Below are positions 54,393 to 64,000 of a DNA stretch of 64,000 nt, piece after piece (positions within the stretch are counted from its first letter, which is position 1; every line of letters starts with the position of its first letter). The stretch is from contig OZ038381.1 of assembly GCA_964036045.1 (NCBI GenBank), positions 68,820,242-68,884,241 of the forward strand. Reading direction: 5' to 3'. A program made the position numbers and the translations under genes. This stretch comes from Eutreptiella sp. 'Long Island Sound 2002'. Lineage: Eukaryota; Euglenozoa; Euglenophyceae; Eutreptiales; Eutreptiaceae. Below the pieces are notes generated by a model. The model saw only the letters and a list, made by a program, of their open reading frames with translations, did not search any database and was not told the DNA's origin.

Positions 54393-54569
54393 AAATATTC
54401 AGGGGTCTCCATGGGCCGGGTCTCCGCTGCTGAGGCATACTCGAAGGTGGTTCATGTTCTGCAGTCGAGGGCCCTCAAACTGGTGAGATTATCTTTCACA
54501 TTGAATGACAAAAAATATATGCTCAGAATATGCATTTTGCCATGTGTGCTTTTGACGGCCACGGCATAA
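54393..54569 (+). pseudogene. Post-RT (thumb/connection) fragment of LINE 2
   Basis: The frame 54393-54569 reads KYSGVSMGRVSAAEAYSKVV, then LQSRALKLVRLSFTLNDKKY and ILPCVLLTATA. Y-L-G-x-x-G ... A-x-x-L-x-LS-x-x-K-x-x-x-L...-x-P-V-L is a typical sequence after the RT domain in LINEs. It is in a different frame from the RT piece and ends in TAA. Confidence 0.7.
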
Positions 54570-55490
54570 TTTGCCCACTGAGGCGGTCATTCGCTGCTTG
54601 AGGTTAGTATACAACATAACGTTAGATTCTGATAGCCGCGGTGTAAGTGCATCACAATCCTCGGAGCATAAGTTGAACGGGGGATAGGATTTGTGCTCGC
54701 CCAATCGTTGGCTGTATGTGCAAGCCCGTGATGAGTTTAATGGGTTCGCGAAGATAGCCCACTTGGTTCCCACTGGCCTTCAGCGGAGCTTCAACAAGTG
54801 CGCGAGTAAGAAGGGAGTTGTTCTCACACCAAAGGCCATGATATTTTTGTAGCTCGGACTGTTCCCGTGGGACTCCGTGGGTCCTGGCACGCAATTCAAA
54901 AGCAATGTCTATAGCATGCAACTTTGTCGTTGACGGTGTATCGCAGGGGACGAAGCTTGGGTTCCCGCCCCCGTTGCACTCGTCCATGTTGGCAATTCAC
55001 ACAATGCTATCCACTTCAGTGCTGCTCGCCCTGGGCCTCTCGCCATGTCTCAGTTGCTTGACGCACAACGCAAGATTGTCCCTTCACTGATCAAGTTCAT
55101 TGGGTTTTATTTGGTGGTCCATGTACTGCCTAGGCATTCAGAAAGTCCAGAGCACACAATGTCATGGTTGGTCGCAAGCAAATGTATGGGTACCGTCATG
55201 GGGGAAGTCTGTCAATTTGACGTACGTGGCGCCAAAACCTCATGCCCCCCTCCGTATGTGCTTAGCATGTTGTCCCACTTGACTACCACTTGTCAGGCTC
55301 GGGCTGGGGTACCTATGGGCAGGTGAGGGGGGGGAGGGGGGGCGATGTACCTAGGGCCGTGGGGCATACTCCTACACTTAGCGCAAAACGTCCCTTGGCT
55401 TCTCAGCGATGAGGAGCTAACGGGAACCAGCTACCATTGGCATGCTTCTCGCGGTGCTAGCCGTGCGGCTAGCAAGGGCTGGATCGCAGG

Positions 55491-55530
55491 TCCTCCTCCT
55501 CCTCCTCCTCCTCCTCCTCCTCCTCCTCCT
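55491..55530. repeat. (TCC)n microsatellite
   Basis: About 13 uninterrupted TCC repeats followed by TAGGGGG. Proline- or glycine-rich frames across it are artefacts of the repeat. Confidence 0.98.
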
Positions 55531-57549
55531 AGGGGGATACCGTCACTTTGGGTATGTTCTCCTCGAGGTGTGGGGATACCATCGCATGCACGATGTTTGC
55601 ATGCACGATGCACTGTGCGCGACATCTATCTTGTGTGGGTCAGCTTCGGCCTTAGGGAGGGTGGTGGGTGGGATATGGAGTGCGAAAGCACAAAACAGCG
55701 GGTCAGCCAAGGAACCGGGCAGTCTTGCTACCCCCCGTGCCCCCTGCCTGCCGCCACCGCTCCAGTATACACGCTCCTTGAGCCTGGGCACAGTACCATT
55801 CCAAGCCGCTTGGCCTATTCAATAGGGAGCGCACTCCACCATTACGGATGAAACCATGGGCAAATGTCTGCAAATGCCGAGCCCCGGTGCTGGTTAGCAC
55901 TTGGTGGTCCAGAACAATTCCCACGTCAGGGTGGGAGAGCGCGTGACATCAAAAAAGACATGCAATCATTAGGGCGTGTGATCCACAAAAAGGCTAGGAA
56001 ATTGTTCATTGGGACAGTCGGGTCTACTGAGAGACAGGCACCGTGTGCGACTTTTTCTGGCACGAGTACTTGACTTTGAAGAGCTGCACATCCTCAACAG
56101 GGGCCACTGGAATGGGCTCTCAAGCCACAGGCTTGGCTGCCAAGTTGGCTGCGGGTTTGGCTGCACTCCTGCCTGCAAGCAGAACACTGCCCTGTGAATG
56201 TTGGAAATTGACAACAGTACCAACTGGGTACGTCTCAAGATGATCAACATCCATGGCTGAAATTGCGAAAAATTAAGTATTCTGCAGGACACAGGGTACG
56301 GCATAATGCCTTGCATGCAATAAATTCCAAGTACACAGCAATGCACCAATAACACTACCTTGTCCACCGACGAGAAGCAGCGGTGGCAGCCTTTTGGAAA
56401 ACAAAGTTTCTGCCGCATCTACGAGACTTTGTCTATGTTGCGTTGTTGTGTAAGTTGAAAGTACACGCACGGTTCGAAGAGTGGATAAAAATCAACCCCT
56501 TTTCAGCCTTAGCGAACCGCAGTTTTGAATGAACTCACTAATGTTGATGACGTTTTGCTCATTTTGTCCCTGGTTCTTTGCCTTTGTGCCCGTTTGCCGT
56601 GGTTACTTTACGCAAAACTACAAAAATTTCAAAATTCGCAAGATGTAACTTGAACCGCCTTCATCGCAAGGTACGTTTGCCTAAATCTCTAAACCGGCGC
56701 ACATATTCGCATTGTCCTTTCAGTGTCCCTCGGGCATCACATTGGCATTCATGTTTGCGCTAAGATCGCGCGAATACACGCTCTCCTTTTCTAAACCCGC
56801 ACTTTATATGCCTTTGTTGCTTTGTCAACCTCTCATTTCTTAGGCTATGTCCCCAATGGCCTTGTCCCAAGTTGTAGCCTCCCCTACCCGTCCGCCGACA
56901 CCGTGGCCCACCACCAAGCTCTCTCGCCCCGCCCGCACCTCCTCGATACACGGCGGGTTTGCTTTTGGGGGAGGTGGTTGACTACGCAAAGCGTTTGAAC
57001 CCCTCCCTCAACCTGTTTGACATTGTCCTGTTGCGTAATAGCGGAGGCCTAAGCCTCTTGCGCGGACACCTAGGTATGCAAGTTATGGTTGACAACCACA
57101 CCATAGATGGCAGCAGAGAGGGGTGGGATGTCACCAAGAGATCCATGTGTGGTCACGGGCCCCGCTAATGCGTAGCACTTGGCTAGCCGGGCCCATACAG
57201 GGCACGTAATGACCTCATGTGACCTCAACTATGTACATATCCTCAAACAACGTTTGAAAATCCAAACGGCGGGCGTAGGCCATGCGGCGCCCGCCGCGGG
57301 GAACATGTGTGTGCATATCTGAAGTTTTAACAGTAAATTTGTGCAATTTGCATGACTACGCGCATTCACAGCGTTGCTGAAAACACCGACCACATGTATG
57401 GTGCGAAAGGTGGATTGCAGCATTGCGCCCGTTCCCGATCCAACCGGGCGTTCACAGGGTCACATGGCTACCTCTACGGGCATCCACCGCCACATGTGGC
57501 TTCTGTGGCTGTGGGGTAACGTCCGTTGGCAAGGGTCTTCCCCCCCTAG
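55531..57549. other. Two-kilobase stretch without a supported gene
   Basis: Frames are short. The best protein-like snippets are IKKDMQSLGRVIHKKARKLF (plus strand, about 55949-56008) and an Ala/Lys-rich ATGLAAKLAAGLAALLPA piece (about 56116-56170). The latter's composition recalls the tail of the ORF at 41.4 kb. Neither can be assigned. A sharp base-composition drop (AT-rich) occurs at 56460-56660. Confidence 0.35.
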
Positions 57550-57651
57550 GAGAAAACCAAATTCAAGTGTGAGCTATGCCATGACACACATTGGGGCACC
57601 CTGCATGCCCGACAGGTACACTACGCCGCGTGGCGCAAGATTTTCCTCTAG
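57550..57651 (+). pseudogene. Zinc-finger-like fragment
   Basis: The short frame EKTKFKCELCHDTHWGTLHA, then RQVHYAAWRKIFL, ends in TAG at 57649-57651. C-x2-C-x8-H-x4-H is a plausible zinc-binding site, as seen in gag-like or transposase proteins. Flanking sequence does not extend it in frame. Treat as a relic. Confidence 0.3.
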
Positions 57652-58565
57652 GACTGGGTGCAAACACAGGGACCATGGGCGGACATAGCCTAGCAATGGC
57701 TCACTACAGCCTAGCCTGAAGACATCAACCACATCCCCAGGCTAAGCGTCCCACAATTCGTGGTGGATAGTGGCCCCTCCCCCCCAAAAAGGGATTTGCG
57801 GTACAGGGTGGTGTGGCACTACTACCGCATGATACACACCACGACAGTAATGCGCCCATCCCTCACCATGCCCTCGACCGCTCTAGGTGCACGCAGAGTC
57901 GCCACTGCAAGTACCCGCATATGGTACATGTCGCTGCAGTGAAACGTAATACAACAACACCCTACAAACGACACCCTACATACACAGGTCAACTACAAAC
58001 CAAAACGACGGGGCAAACATCCATGGGGACCATAGCACGAAGGCCAGAGCCCGACGACCGAGGCACTCAAACTCGTGCTAGGAGTCACCATAGACACTGC
58101 TAGCACGCTCCTACATCTGCTCCTCCATCTACCCCCGCAAGAAGGCCACCAAGTCCAAGAGCGGATCCTCTCCATGTGTACTGGACCCCCACCCCCCGGG
58201 GAGAGTCTCTGCAGCAACACCAGCAATCGGGAGCCCTGTAAACAATGCATGGAGTCCCCCACGCCCGCCGCCTGTGGACCGCAGTCTGGCAGGACCTTGC
58301 CACCTACACCAGAGCGCACTACCATCTCACGACATCGGCGAACCGCTGCACCCACTCGCTAAAAAAGACATTGCACGCATGGCACAACACTATGCTCGCC
58401 CTCCGTTTGTGGTTTCAGCACTCTGTAGCCTGGGCCTGCGTTGCCGTGAAGACGCAAATAGCACACCCCTTCCTCAAGCTCTACTCCTATGCCCACTCGT
58501 TCCTCCCCGTGCTCCTCCACTATGGACAACTATTTGAGATCAATGCCAAACAGGCGCGGACCATC

Positions 58566-58586
58566 GGGGGGGGGGGGGGGGGGGGG
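58566..58586. repeat. G21 homopolymer tract
   Basis: Twenty-one consecutive G, the longest homopolymer in the window. It lies between two retroelement-like coding fragments. Length may be imprecise because of sequencing error in homopolymers. Confidence 0.9.
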
Positions 58587-58597
58587 CACGCTGCACC

Positions 58598-59035
58598 ATG
58601 CAGGGATTGCCCACGAGACTTACCTCGACTGGGCGTCCATGGCTGCACACTACATGTGCGCGCACAACCAATGGCTGTGGGCGGCTTGCCAAGGAGTGGA
58701 GGAGGCGTATTTGGCTTCGTTCCGCAGAGTCTCCGGAAATTTCTCGGGGGACTATGACCGTACAATGCGATAATGGTGCCACAAGAGCTATACGGAGGCA
58801 GGTAAAAAAAAAGTCCCTCCTCTCCCGTTCAGTTGCGGCGAGCGTCCAACACCCCTTGGAGAATCAGGCAGCACAGTTGGAGACACTCACTGTCCATGTT
58901 TTGACAAGTGCCTGGACTGAGAAGGAGCACCACTTGGCTGCACAATCCGACATTGTTCGCCGCTGCCTTCTCAAAGCAAAACGGGTCCTACGGCCAAGGG
59001 GCATGCGGAACCAAAGTCTTTGCGCCAATCCCTAG
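58598..59035 (+). pseudogene. Possible retroelement RNase H / pol fragment
   Basis: A 145-codon frame includes MTVQCDNGATRAIRRQVKKK (about 58753-58812), which resembles the third RNase H block (x-x-DN-x-A...) of LTR or tyrosine-recombinase retroelements. It is followed by a helical, His-containing stretch (LTSAWTEKEHHLAAQSDIVR). No other block is evident in this frame. Weak call. Confidence 0.28.
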
Positions 59036-59133
59036 GGGGACACCAACGACAACTCACGGAGACCCCGATACGCCCAACTCTACACTTCATTGGTGGCATG
59101 TAGCTTACGTAATCCCCTATCCGATGGGATGGT

Positions 59134-59300
59134 ACTGGACTGGATGTCTATGCCGACTCCACCGCCGGAGGATGTGTGTTTTTCGACACTCCTCCCAGGT
59201 GCCACGCTCCTCGACACAACATCATTTCCAGCATTAGCCTCTCTGATATGATTGGAGGGCGTGAAAAAGCCGTGGCAGCATACACCACTACGTAACGTCT
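59134..59300 (+). pseudogene. Possible first RNase H block of a retroelement
   Basis: The frame reads LDVYADSTAGGCVFFDTPP, then SDMIGGREKAVAAYTTT. x-x-Y-A-D-S-x-x-G-G ... E-x-x-A-x-x-A matches RNase H blocks one and two (Asp and Glu). It lies downstream of the DN-like fragment at 58.75 kb. The order is opposite to a normal domain, implying rearrangement or two separate fragments. Confidence 0.3.
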
Positions 59301-59415
59301 GCAGTAGCTACGAATTAATCCCCCCGCCCCCCCAGCAATGTCCCATGCTGTACATATTCTTGGGGCCTGGATGTCCGTGCACACCGGAGGCCAATTGACC
59401 TGAACTCATTCTGAT

Positions 59416-59622
59416 GTTAGCAACAAAAGAAAAGAATTGGAAGCCAAGCTGGGAGAGCACAACAAAGAAAAGGTGCGTCCAAAGTCGTCCGACGAGTCTA
59501 TGGAGATGCTACTGTGAGATGTGGGGGAGCCAAAGTGGATGGAGAAGTGGGGGTTCGCGTTGGTACAGCTCTTCAAAGACGCAGAGGGCCTTGAAGGTAT
59601 GCCTTTGTTGAGCAATGAGTAG
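59416..59622 (+). pseudogene. Charged helical ORF with in-frame TGA
   Basis: Read through, the frame gives SNKRKELEAKLGEHNKEKVR, PKSSDESMEMLL, TGA (59515-59517), then DVGEPKWMEKWGFALVQLF and KDAEGLEGMPLLSNE to TAG at 59620-59622. Composition is strongly protein-like on both sides of the TGA. It may be a relic of a gag- or recombinase-like protein. No family is recognised. Confidence 0.35.
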
Positions 59623-61633
59623 GGGTGCACAATGTGGGATACAAGGAGTCGTATGCCATGAAATACCATGACACGACCAGTGAACCGCAGGGCAACGGAA
59701 ACAGGGTTTCGGAGTCACAAGGGTCGCGGCGGAGGAATACCACAATGTGGCGGTCGATCAAATGCTTTATAGGGGCAGACAAAAGTGCCGGGATAAGACA
59801 AACGCGGGGTAAATCTGGTTCATGGACGTTGCGGGTGTCAAATATTATGTGGGGAAAGCTGCTGTCATGTACAATGTGAACAATGGCCCCCCGGAGAGGT
59901 GGAAAGAGTGTGGAAAGGGACATTGAGTGTGGACTTGCGACCTGATTCCTGAGGCGGCAATCCTAGGGAACGGTGAACCCCTGGGATTGCAATTGGGGGA
60001 GGGAGACGATGGGGGTGTTCACAGCAATGCGAGAAATTGGCCCCGTGTTTTGCCGCGGGGAGCTTGCACCCTCTTGGCATCATGCCGCTAAGGGGACAAC
60101 AATCTAGGCCCCGCAAGAACCGCAAATGGGAATGCCCCCTGTGTTCGTACCCAATGATGAAGAGAGAGAAACTTCCTGTGACGAGGAGGAAGACAGGGAA
60201 TGGGGATTCCCATTATCATGGCCAACTTATAGAACAACGGGGGCGGTGGGAAACCTGGTCATTCCCTACTGTGAATTCGTGAATGTCTCTCCCTAGATCG
60301 TGTCCCTACAAGCAGAATACAAACTCGGTCACGTGCTCGGTCACTAGCCGTGCCCACCCCACCGAGGAGCAATTTGATGCCCCTGTGTAACACCGATATC
60401 GAAATCAGTGAAAATATAGCCTGCAAAAGACTGAGAACGTGCACGTTAACCACCTGCGTCAAGGCACGTTGGATAGTTACATATAGCCTATCTAAGCGTT
60501 CCGTTGCAAAGGAAGGCGGAGTGAGCACAAATTTTCACATGACAGGAATAATGTCACCAACCACGGGGTTCATTTGTCGAAAAATTGTGTATCCAAAATG
60601 CTTGAGAACATCCGGCTGGCGCGCGAACCTTATATGATGGTAATGTTGTGCTTGGCTTGCCGAAGTGGGCACCGATTAGCATGCCCTCGGTGTGGGTATC
60701 GCGAGGCTCCCTCCCAGTTAACAGAGTGGAGCTGGGTCATTGCCTTTCTGTCCCACTCCACCTGCATGTTTTCTTCTTTCATATGTCTCAGCATCCACTA
60801 CACATGCACCATGAGGGTCTACATGTCCTACTGCATCATGGGTTCCGGTGTGTTGTGCACCGTCACAACTTCCGCCATCATCTTCGACTGTGAAGTGATC
60901 CTCAACCTCAGCTAGGCCCGCTAGTCTCTGTGCCACAACATTGCTCCGTGAACCATGCACGGTGTTTCCATCGCTTCAACCTCAACATCATCTAGCCTCT
61001 GGGGCGCATGACTTTTGAGCCTCTGCCGTTGTGGGTGTGGCCGAGCCAACTGTCGCTTACTATGGTGTCCCTTTGGTGGCATCATGCCACAAGAGTATGA
61101 ACCCCCACAACAAAGCTGTGAGGCAGGGCACAACCATGGGCAATGGGCCACAGGATGGCCCCCCATCCCATTGAACAACCAAACCCTTGGTGACACGAAG
61201 CCAAGGTTTCGGTCATCCACCGTTGGAAGACAAGGTGTTACCTCTGTGTGGTCCCCTATATACGCACGTCAAGTAGGCAGCACGAATACCCTGCCCATTG
61301 CATGCCGCATTTGTTCACGGATTGATCCCATGTGTGTCAATTTCTTCACGCCTGACATCAAAACCTTCTACTTGGACAAGGCGTCAACACTAGCTATAGT
61401 GATCGCACAAGGGGTCACTTCAAGTAGACGGGTAATGGGATAAGCGGGCATCAGTTCAAACCTTACACAGAAGAGGTGCATTAGGGCCCCGGACCACCAT
61501 AAAAGGTTGAAAGGTCTACACACCATCTTTTGTTGCGTGATAGCACGTGGGGTTGCACACAGTTTTCACATGCTTGCTCGTGCAGCCGTGTTATCTGCCA
61601 CAACACTGGCGGAGCTGGAGCCAAAGTCTTCCA
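59623..61633. other. Stretch with unassigned frames
   Basis: Plus-strand pieces such as YKESYAMKYHDTTSEPQGNG (about 59640-59700) and NDEERETSCDEEEDREWGFP (about 60152-60211) look protein-like, but no gene can be built. A GGCATCATGCC dodecamer-like palindrome occurs at about 60077 and 61077. No recognised motif otherwise. Confidence 0.3.
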
Positions 61634-63552
61634 TCAATATCGCTGCATGTCCCATCCCCTATAGCTCCCCTTACAACCGCTTCTGCAAGACAAAGGTCCT
61701 ACGCCTCGTGGCACCATTTCAACATGATACCCCCACCTTGTTCCGCCGACACCCCCCACCGCGTGAGCGCAGCATGAACTGCAATCGAGGGGGACAGTGG
61801 AGGGGGCGGGGGGGCATATAGTTGGTTCATGTACATGCACCAACCAAATCTAGATGGTGTCCATCATACAAAGAGTCATCTTACGTGAGGGCCTATGGGC
61901 AAACCTGTACTCTGCCGCTTTCTACCTGCCCCAGACAAACATGAAGGCGGTTATGCCCCGTCCTGGCAGCCAGAACAGACGGCCAGTCACTCGTTCTACT
62001 GTCTTCAGATTCAGCCTTAATACCGCCGCTCGCATTGCTACATCCGGCGCCTTCCTAATAGTCCCAAAGGTGTTACATGATGTCCCTTGAGACATTTTGA
62101 ATGTGTTACCTATTCACGTGGCAATAGCGGAGGGTTTGGTCTAGCTCTTGGAGCTCACAAGAAGGGAGTTGCCTCGTAAAAACTCGCACATTCCCTCACT
62201 TACGATCTTCAAGACCCCTTTGTCCTTGGCCAAAAGCAAAATATCATGTAGGTAGTGAATGAGAAAAATATCATCACGTTAGAACCTCGTCATCTACTAC
62301 CGCAACAAGTCCCCTAAAGTCTCCTGTGAAATCAGGGCCGAGTAGCTCGACCCGAAAGGGAGGGACTGGAACTTAACCCCGTCCAAGCAGAACAAGTCCC
62401 ACACTTCTTGTGGCATACGGAATGTCCAATAAAACTTGGTCACGTCAATCATGGTCCCAAACACCAGTCTTGTTCGCCTCATTTTCTCTATTGTGGCAAT
62501 ACATCTGCCACCCAGGTAAGTGGTGACTTTTTGGGCTCAAGGAGGCCCTCATCAATTACAGTTCGCATGTCAACAATGAATGCACATTTTTGCGAACTCT
62601 TCGGCTTCATAAATGAATTGCAATTCTTTTCCCGCAAAGCTCACGGTTCATGGAGGAGGCCATCTCTTACCAGTGCTTAGCAAGAGGTTTTGCATAATTG
62701 GGTCACGGGGTGGACACGGTCCTTGGACGTCTCTTCATTCCCGTTTCGAATTAGACCGATCACACGTTTAGGGACACAACTGTTCCAAATCTTCTTGGGG
62801 TTTTCATACGCCCCACAATGTCCATTTCCCGGTATCAGAGACCTCACCTTCTCTAGGTTCCGCATCGTCCTTATCATAATCTTCCTTCAGCACGTGCAAT
62901 TCCGTGTCAGCCAGGTATCCCACTGCTTCCACCAGCATACGCTTTCATGGGGCTGTCTTATGGTGGTCATATAGTTGTCACCTGTCCCTGACCAAGATTA
63001 GTTGGATAGCGTTCCAGGATGGCCACCCCGGGGCACGGTTTATAAAGAATCCACTCCTGCCGCGAATTGGTCGGGTCCGGAAAGGCTCTCCACACATCAC
63101 GTTGTTGTCTGTGCTTAGGGATTCTTCAGCTTGATCGGGCCCGGACCGCCGGCGTGCGCTTTGGCGCTAGTACTCGCTCAGGGAGTCGGTTTTGGGCATC
63201 ATTGTCCCCCGGGTCTTTTCCATTGCTTCGTGAGTTGTGGATGCCGTTCCACCATCGCTAAGCAGCTCAATTGTGAACAATGCGACCGGGCAAATATCTT
63301 AGACATCCAGTTTGAGGGACTTTCTAGCATACATGTCTTTACTAATGCGGGTTGGAGCTCTTGGCCATTCCGAAACCGGTTAATCATTCCCTCCTCTGAG
63401 CATTGTAGGTAGCCACCGGCAGTTTCACCGGATCGCCAGCGGCACCACGACTCGATTGTGGTTGCAGGTGCCCCAGCTGGCAACAGCGTGGCGGCGCAAA
63501 GTCCGCGCCGCCTGTCACTTACTCGGAGGAAAACGTCGACCGCACAGCGCAC
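61634..63552 (-). mobile_element. Retroelement pol remnant (Ty3- or DIRS-type), minus strand
   Basis: Read on the minus strand, protein-like pieces run from 63552 to about 61634. They include a pre-RT region (63552-63199, 62877-62677), reverse transcriptase motifs (62482-62210) and a downstream AAVLRLNLKTVERVTGRLFW-type stretch near 62040-61960. The latter resembles the connection region before RNase H. Many stops and frame changes are present. No LTR, tRNA primer-binding site or inverted terminal repeat was found, so the class is uncertain. Confidence 0.5.
62210..62482 (-). pseudogene. Reverse transcriptase core fragment with altered catalytic box
   Basis: From 62482 the frame reads TMIDVTKFYWTFRMPQ (motif A, Asp kept), LFCLDGVKFQSLPFGSS (the PFG-type motif B). 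After three in-frame stops near 62268-62299 it continues in the same frame with IFLIHYLHDILLLAKDK. The catalytic Y-x-DD box is YLHD (62243-62254), so the first Asp is replaced by His (GAT to CAT, one base). PFG and a YLDD-ILLLA context are typical of Ty3/DIRS-type reverse transcriptases. The copy is inactive. Confidence 0.65.
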
Positions 63553-63986
63553 GGTACGACAAAGGCAATGTGGCCCTACGTTGGGTCCGATTGCTACATG
63601 GCTGGGCAGTCAAAAAGATTCGGCGAAGCCCGAATAACGCAATATTCCCTTGGAGAGCTCGAAAGAATCATGGCAAAAGCAGCTTTCGGGATCAAAATGA
63701 CAAGATGTCGGTTGCAAGTACCTCTCGGCCAAGGGCTAAGCACGTGGAACCATACTGCACCACATGGATAACGTGTGTGTCAACAGTGGTGGTTGCCGTA
63801 ATGGTGTCACACAGTGTGCACAACCCTTGGGACCACATCATGTTTTCGGTTTCGATGAGACAACGGCAAGTGCAAGATGTCAGGCACATCGTTCACAGTA
63901 ATGGTGCAAGTTTCCTTTTTTGCAACGCAAAAGTTTGCAGCGGCACTACCCACCCGAAGGCCGCAAAACAAGGAGTATTGTGTTAG
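63456..63986 (+). CDS. Hypothetical Arg-rich ORF, unrecognised
   Basis: The longest open frame at the right edge, 176 codons, but without an ATG near its 5' end. The first third is Arg/Lys/Trp-rich (RRKVRAACHLLGGKRRPHSA, WAVKKIRRSPNNAIFPWRAR). The middle has a hydrophobic stretch (CVSTVVVAVMVSHSV). No family is recognised. It may be chance, an exon, or part of the retroelement debris. Low confidence. Confidence 0.2.
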   Translation: MWLQVPQLATAWRRKVRAACHLLGGKRRPHSARYDKGNVALRWVRLLHGWAVKKIRRSPNNAIFPWRARKNHGKSSFRDQNDKMSVASTSRPRAKHVEPYCTTWITCVSTVVVAVMVSHSVHNPWDHIMFSVSMRQRQVQDVRHIVHSNGASFLFCNAKVCSGTTHPKAAKQGVLC

Positions 63987-64000
63987 TGGAAGCAGCCCGG

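Larger units (their letters stand above)
53015..55326 (+). mobile_element. Second LINE-type retrotransposon, plus strand, decayed
   Basis: Reverse transcriptase (53584-54213) is followed by the typical post-RT region (54393-54569) and further protein-like pieces. The latter are a VIRCLRLVYNITL-like stretch near 54580-54620 readable with frame changes, and 55045-55326. A short piece before the RT (SLKVCEKFVHSGYDMLSN near 53065-53120) may belong to it. Motif wording (DFANVF, RVSAAEAYSKVV) differs clearly from the LINE at 33-37 kb, so this is another clade. Endonuclease and ends were not identified. The element is frame-broken throughout. Confidence 0.7.

Noticed and set aside
55345-55851. Proline-rich 168-codon ORF
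   Set aside because: Its length depends on the TCC microsatellite at 55491-55530; the flanks lack protein-like composition.
60070-61085. Matching GGCATCATGCC palindromes at 60.08 and 61.08 kb
   Set aside because: The similarity does not extend beyond about a dozen bases; two occurrences of a short palindrome in 1 kb may be chance.

Overview
The window is eukaryotic nuclear DNA from an organism I cannot name. I see no operons, Shine-Dalgarno sites or tRNA/rRNA operons. Coding stretches are short and interrupted, and GT-AG introns can be placed inside a recognisable enzyme gene. Several eukaryotic transposon families are present, and long homopolymer tracts, microsatellites and a very large satellite array fill much of the rest. 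A repeat-rich unicellular alga or other protist fits best (inference). No taxonomic marker is present.

Layout. (1) 1-30895: about 363 tandem copies of an 85-bp satellite monomer. The array is in three blocks: one orientation to about 7326, inverted from 7342 to 13879, then the original orientation to 30895. Larger segments were duplicated again inside the array (offsets of about 2386/2301, 426, 1101, 932, 1276, 1532 and 1360 bp). Each monomer carries three perfect dyads. Short open frames in the array are a by-product of the monomer sequence and are not annotated as genes. (2) 31.0-32.0 kb: a zinc-finger-type ORF followed by an overlapping Ser-rich ORF. (3) 32.0-32.8 kb: simple and tandem repeats. 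(4) 32.76-40.07 kb, minus strand: a decayed LINE-type retrotransposon with endonuclease, reverse transcriptase, RNase H and a Cys/His tail, preceded by ORF1-like fragments including a coiled coil. (5) 40.8-43.0 kb: a tRNA-like B-box element, an ORF flanked by C-tract direct repeats, and a small acidic-tailed ORF inside a pair of inverted repeats. (6) 43.6-45.45 kb: two in-frame exons of an aldehyde dehydrogenase, containing the catalytic Cys and the C-terminus, separated by a 1237-bp intron. (7) 46.0-49.1 kb: a possible PWWP-like exon pair and a decayed hAT-like transposase end. (8) 50.15-52.93 kb: a tandem duplication of 1389 bp, each copy with the Cys box of a Ulp1/C48-type protease. (9) 53.0-55.3 kb, plus strand: a second LINE of a different clade. 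(10) 57.5-63.5 kb: fragments of retroelement pol- and gag-like genes on both strands.

The only gene pieces that look intact and host-like are the aldehyde dehydrogenase exons. The others are transposon-derived or of unknown nature. Nothing here forms an obvious pathway. The most distinctive feature is the structured, inverted, repeatedly re-duplicated 85-bp satellite. The two small repeat-bounded ORF cassettes at 40.9-41.8 and 42.0-42.9 kb also deserve attention.
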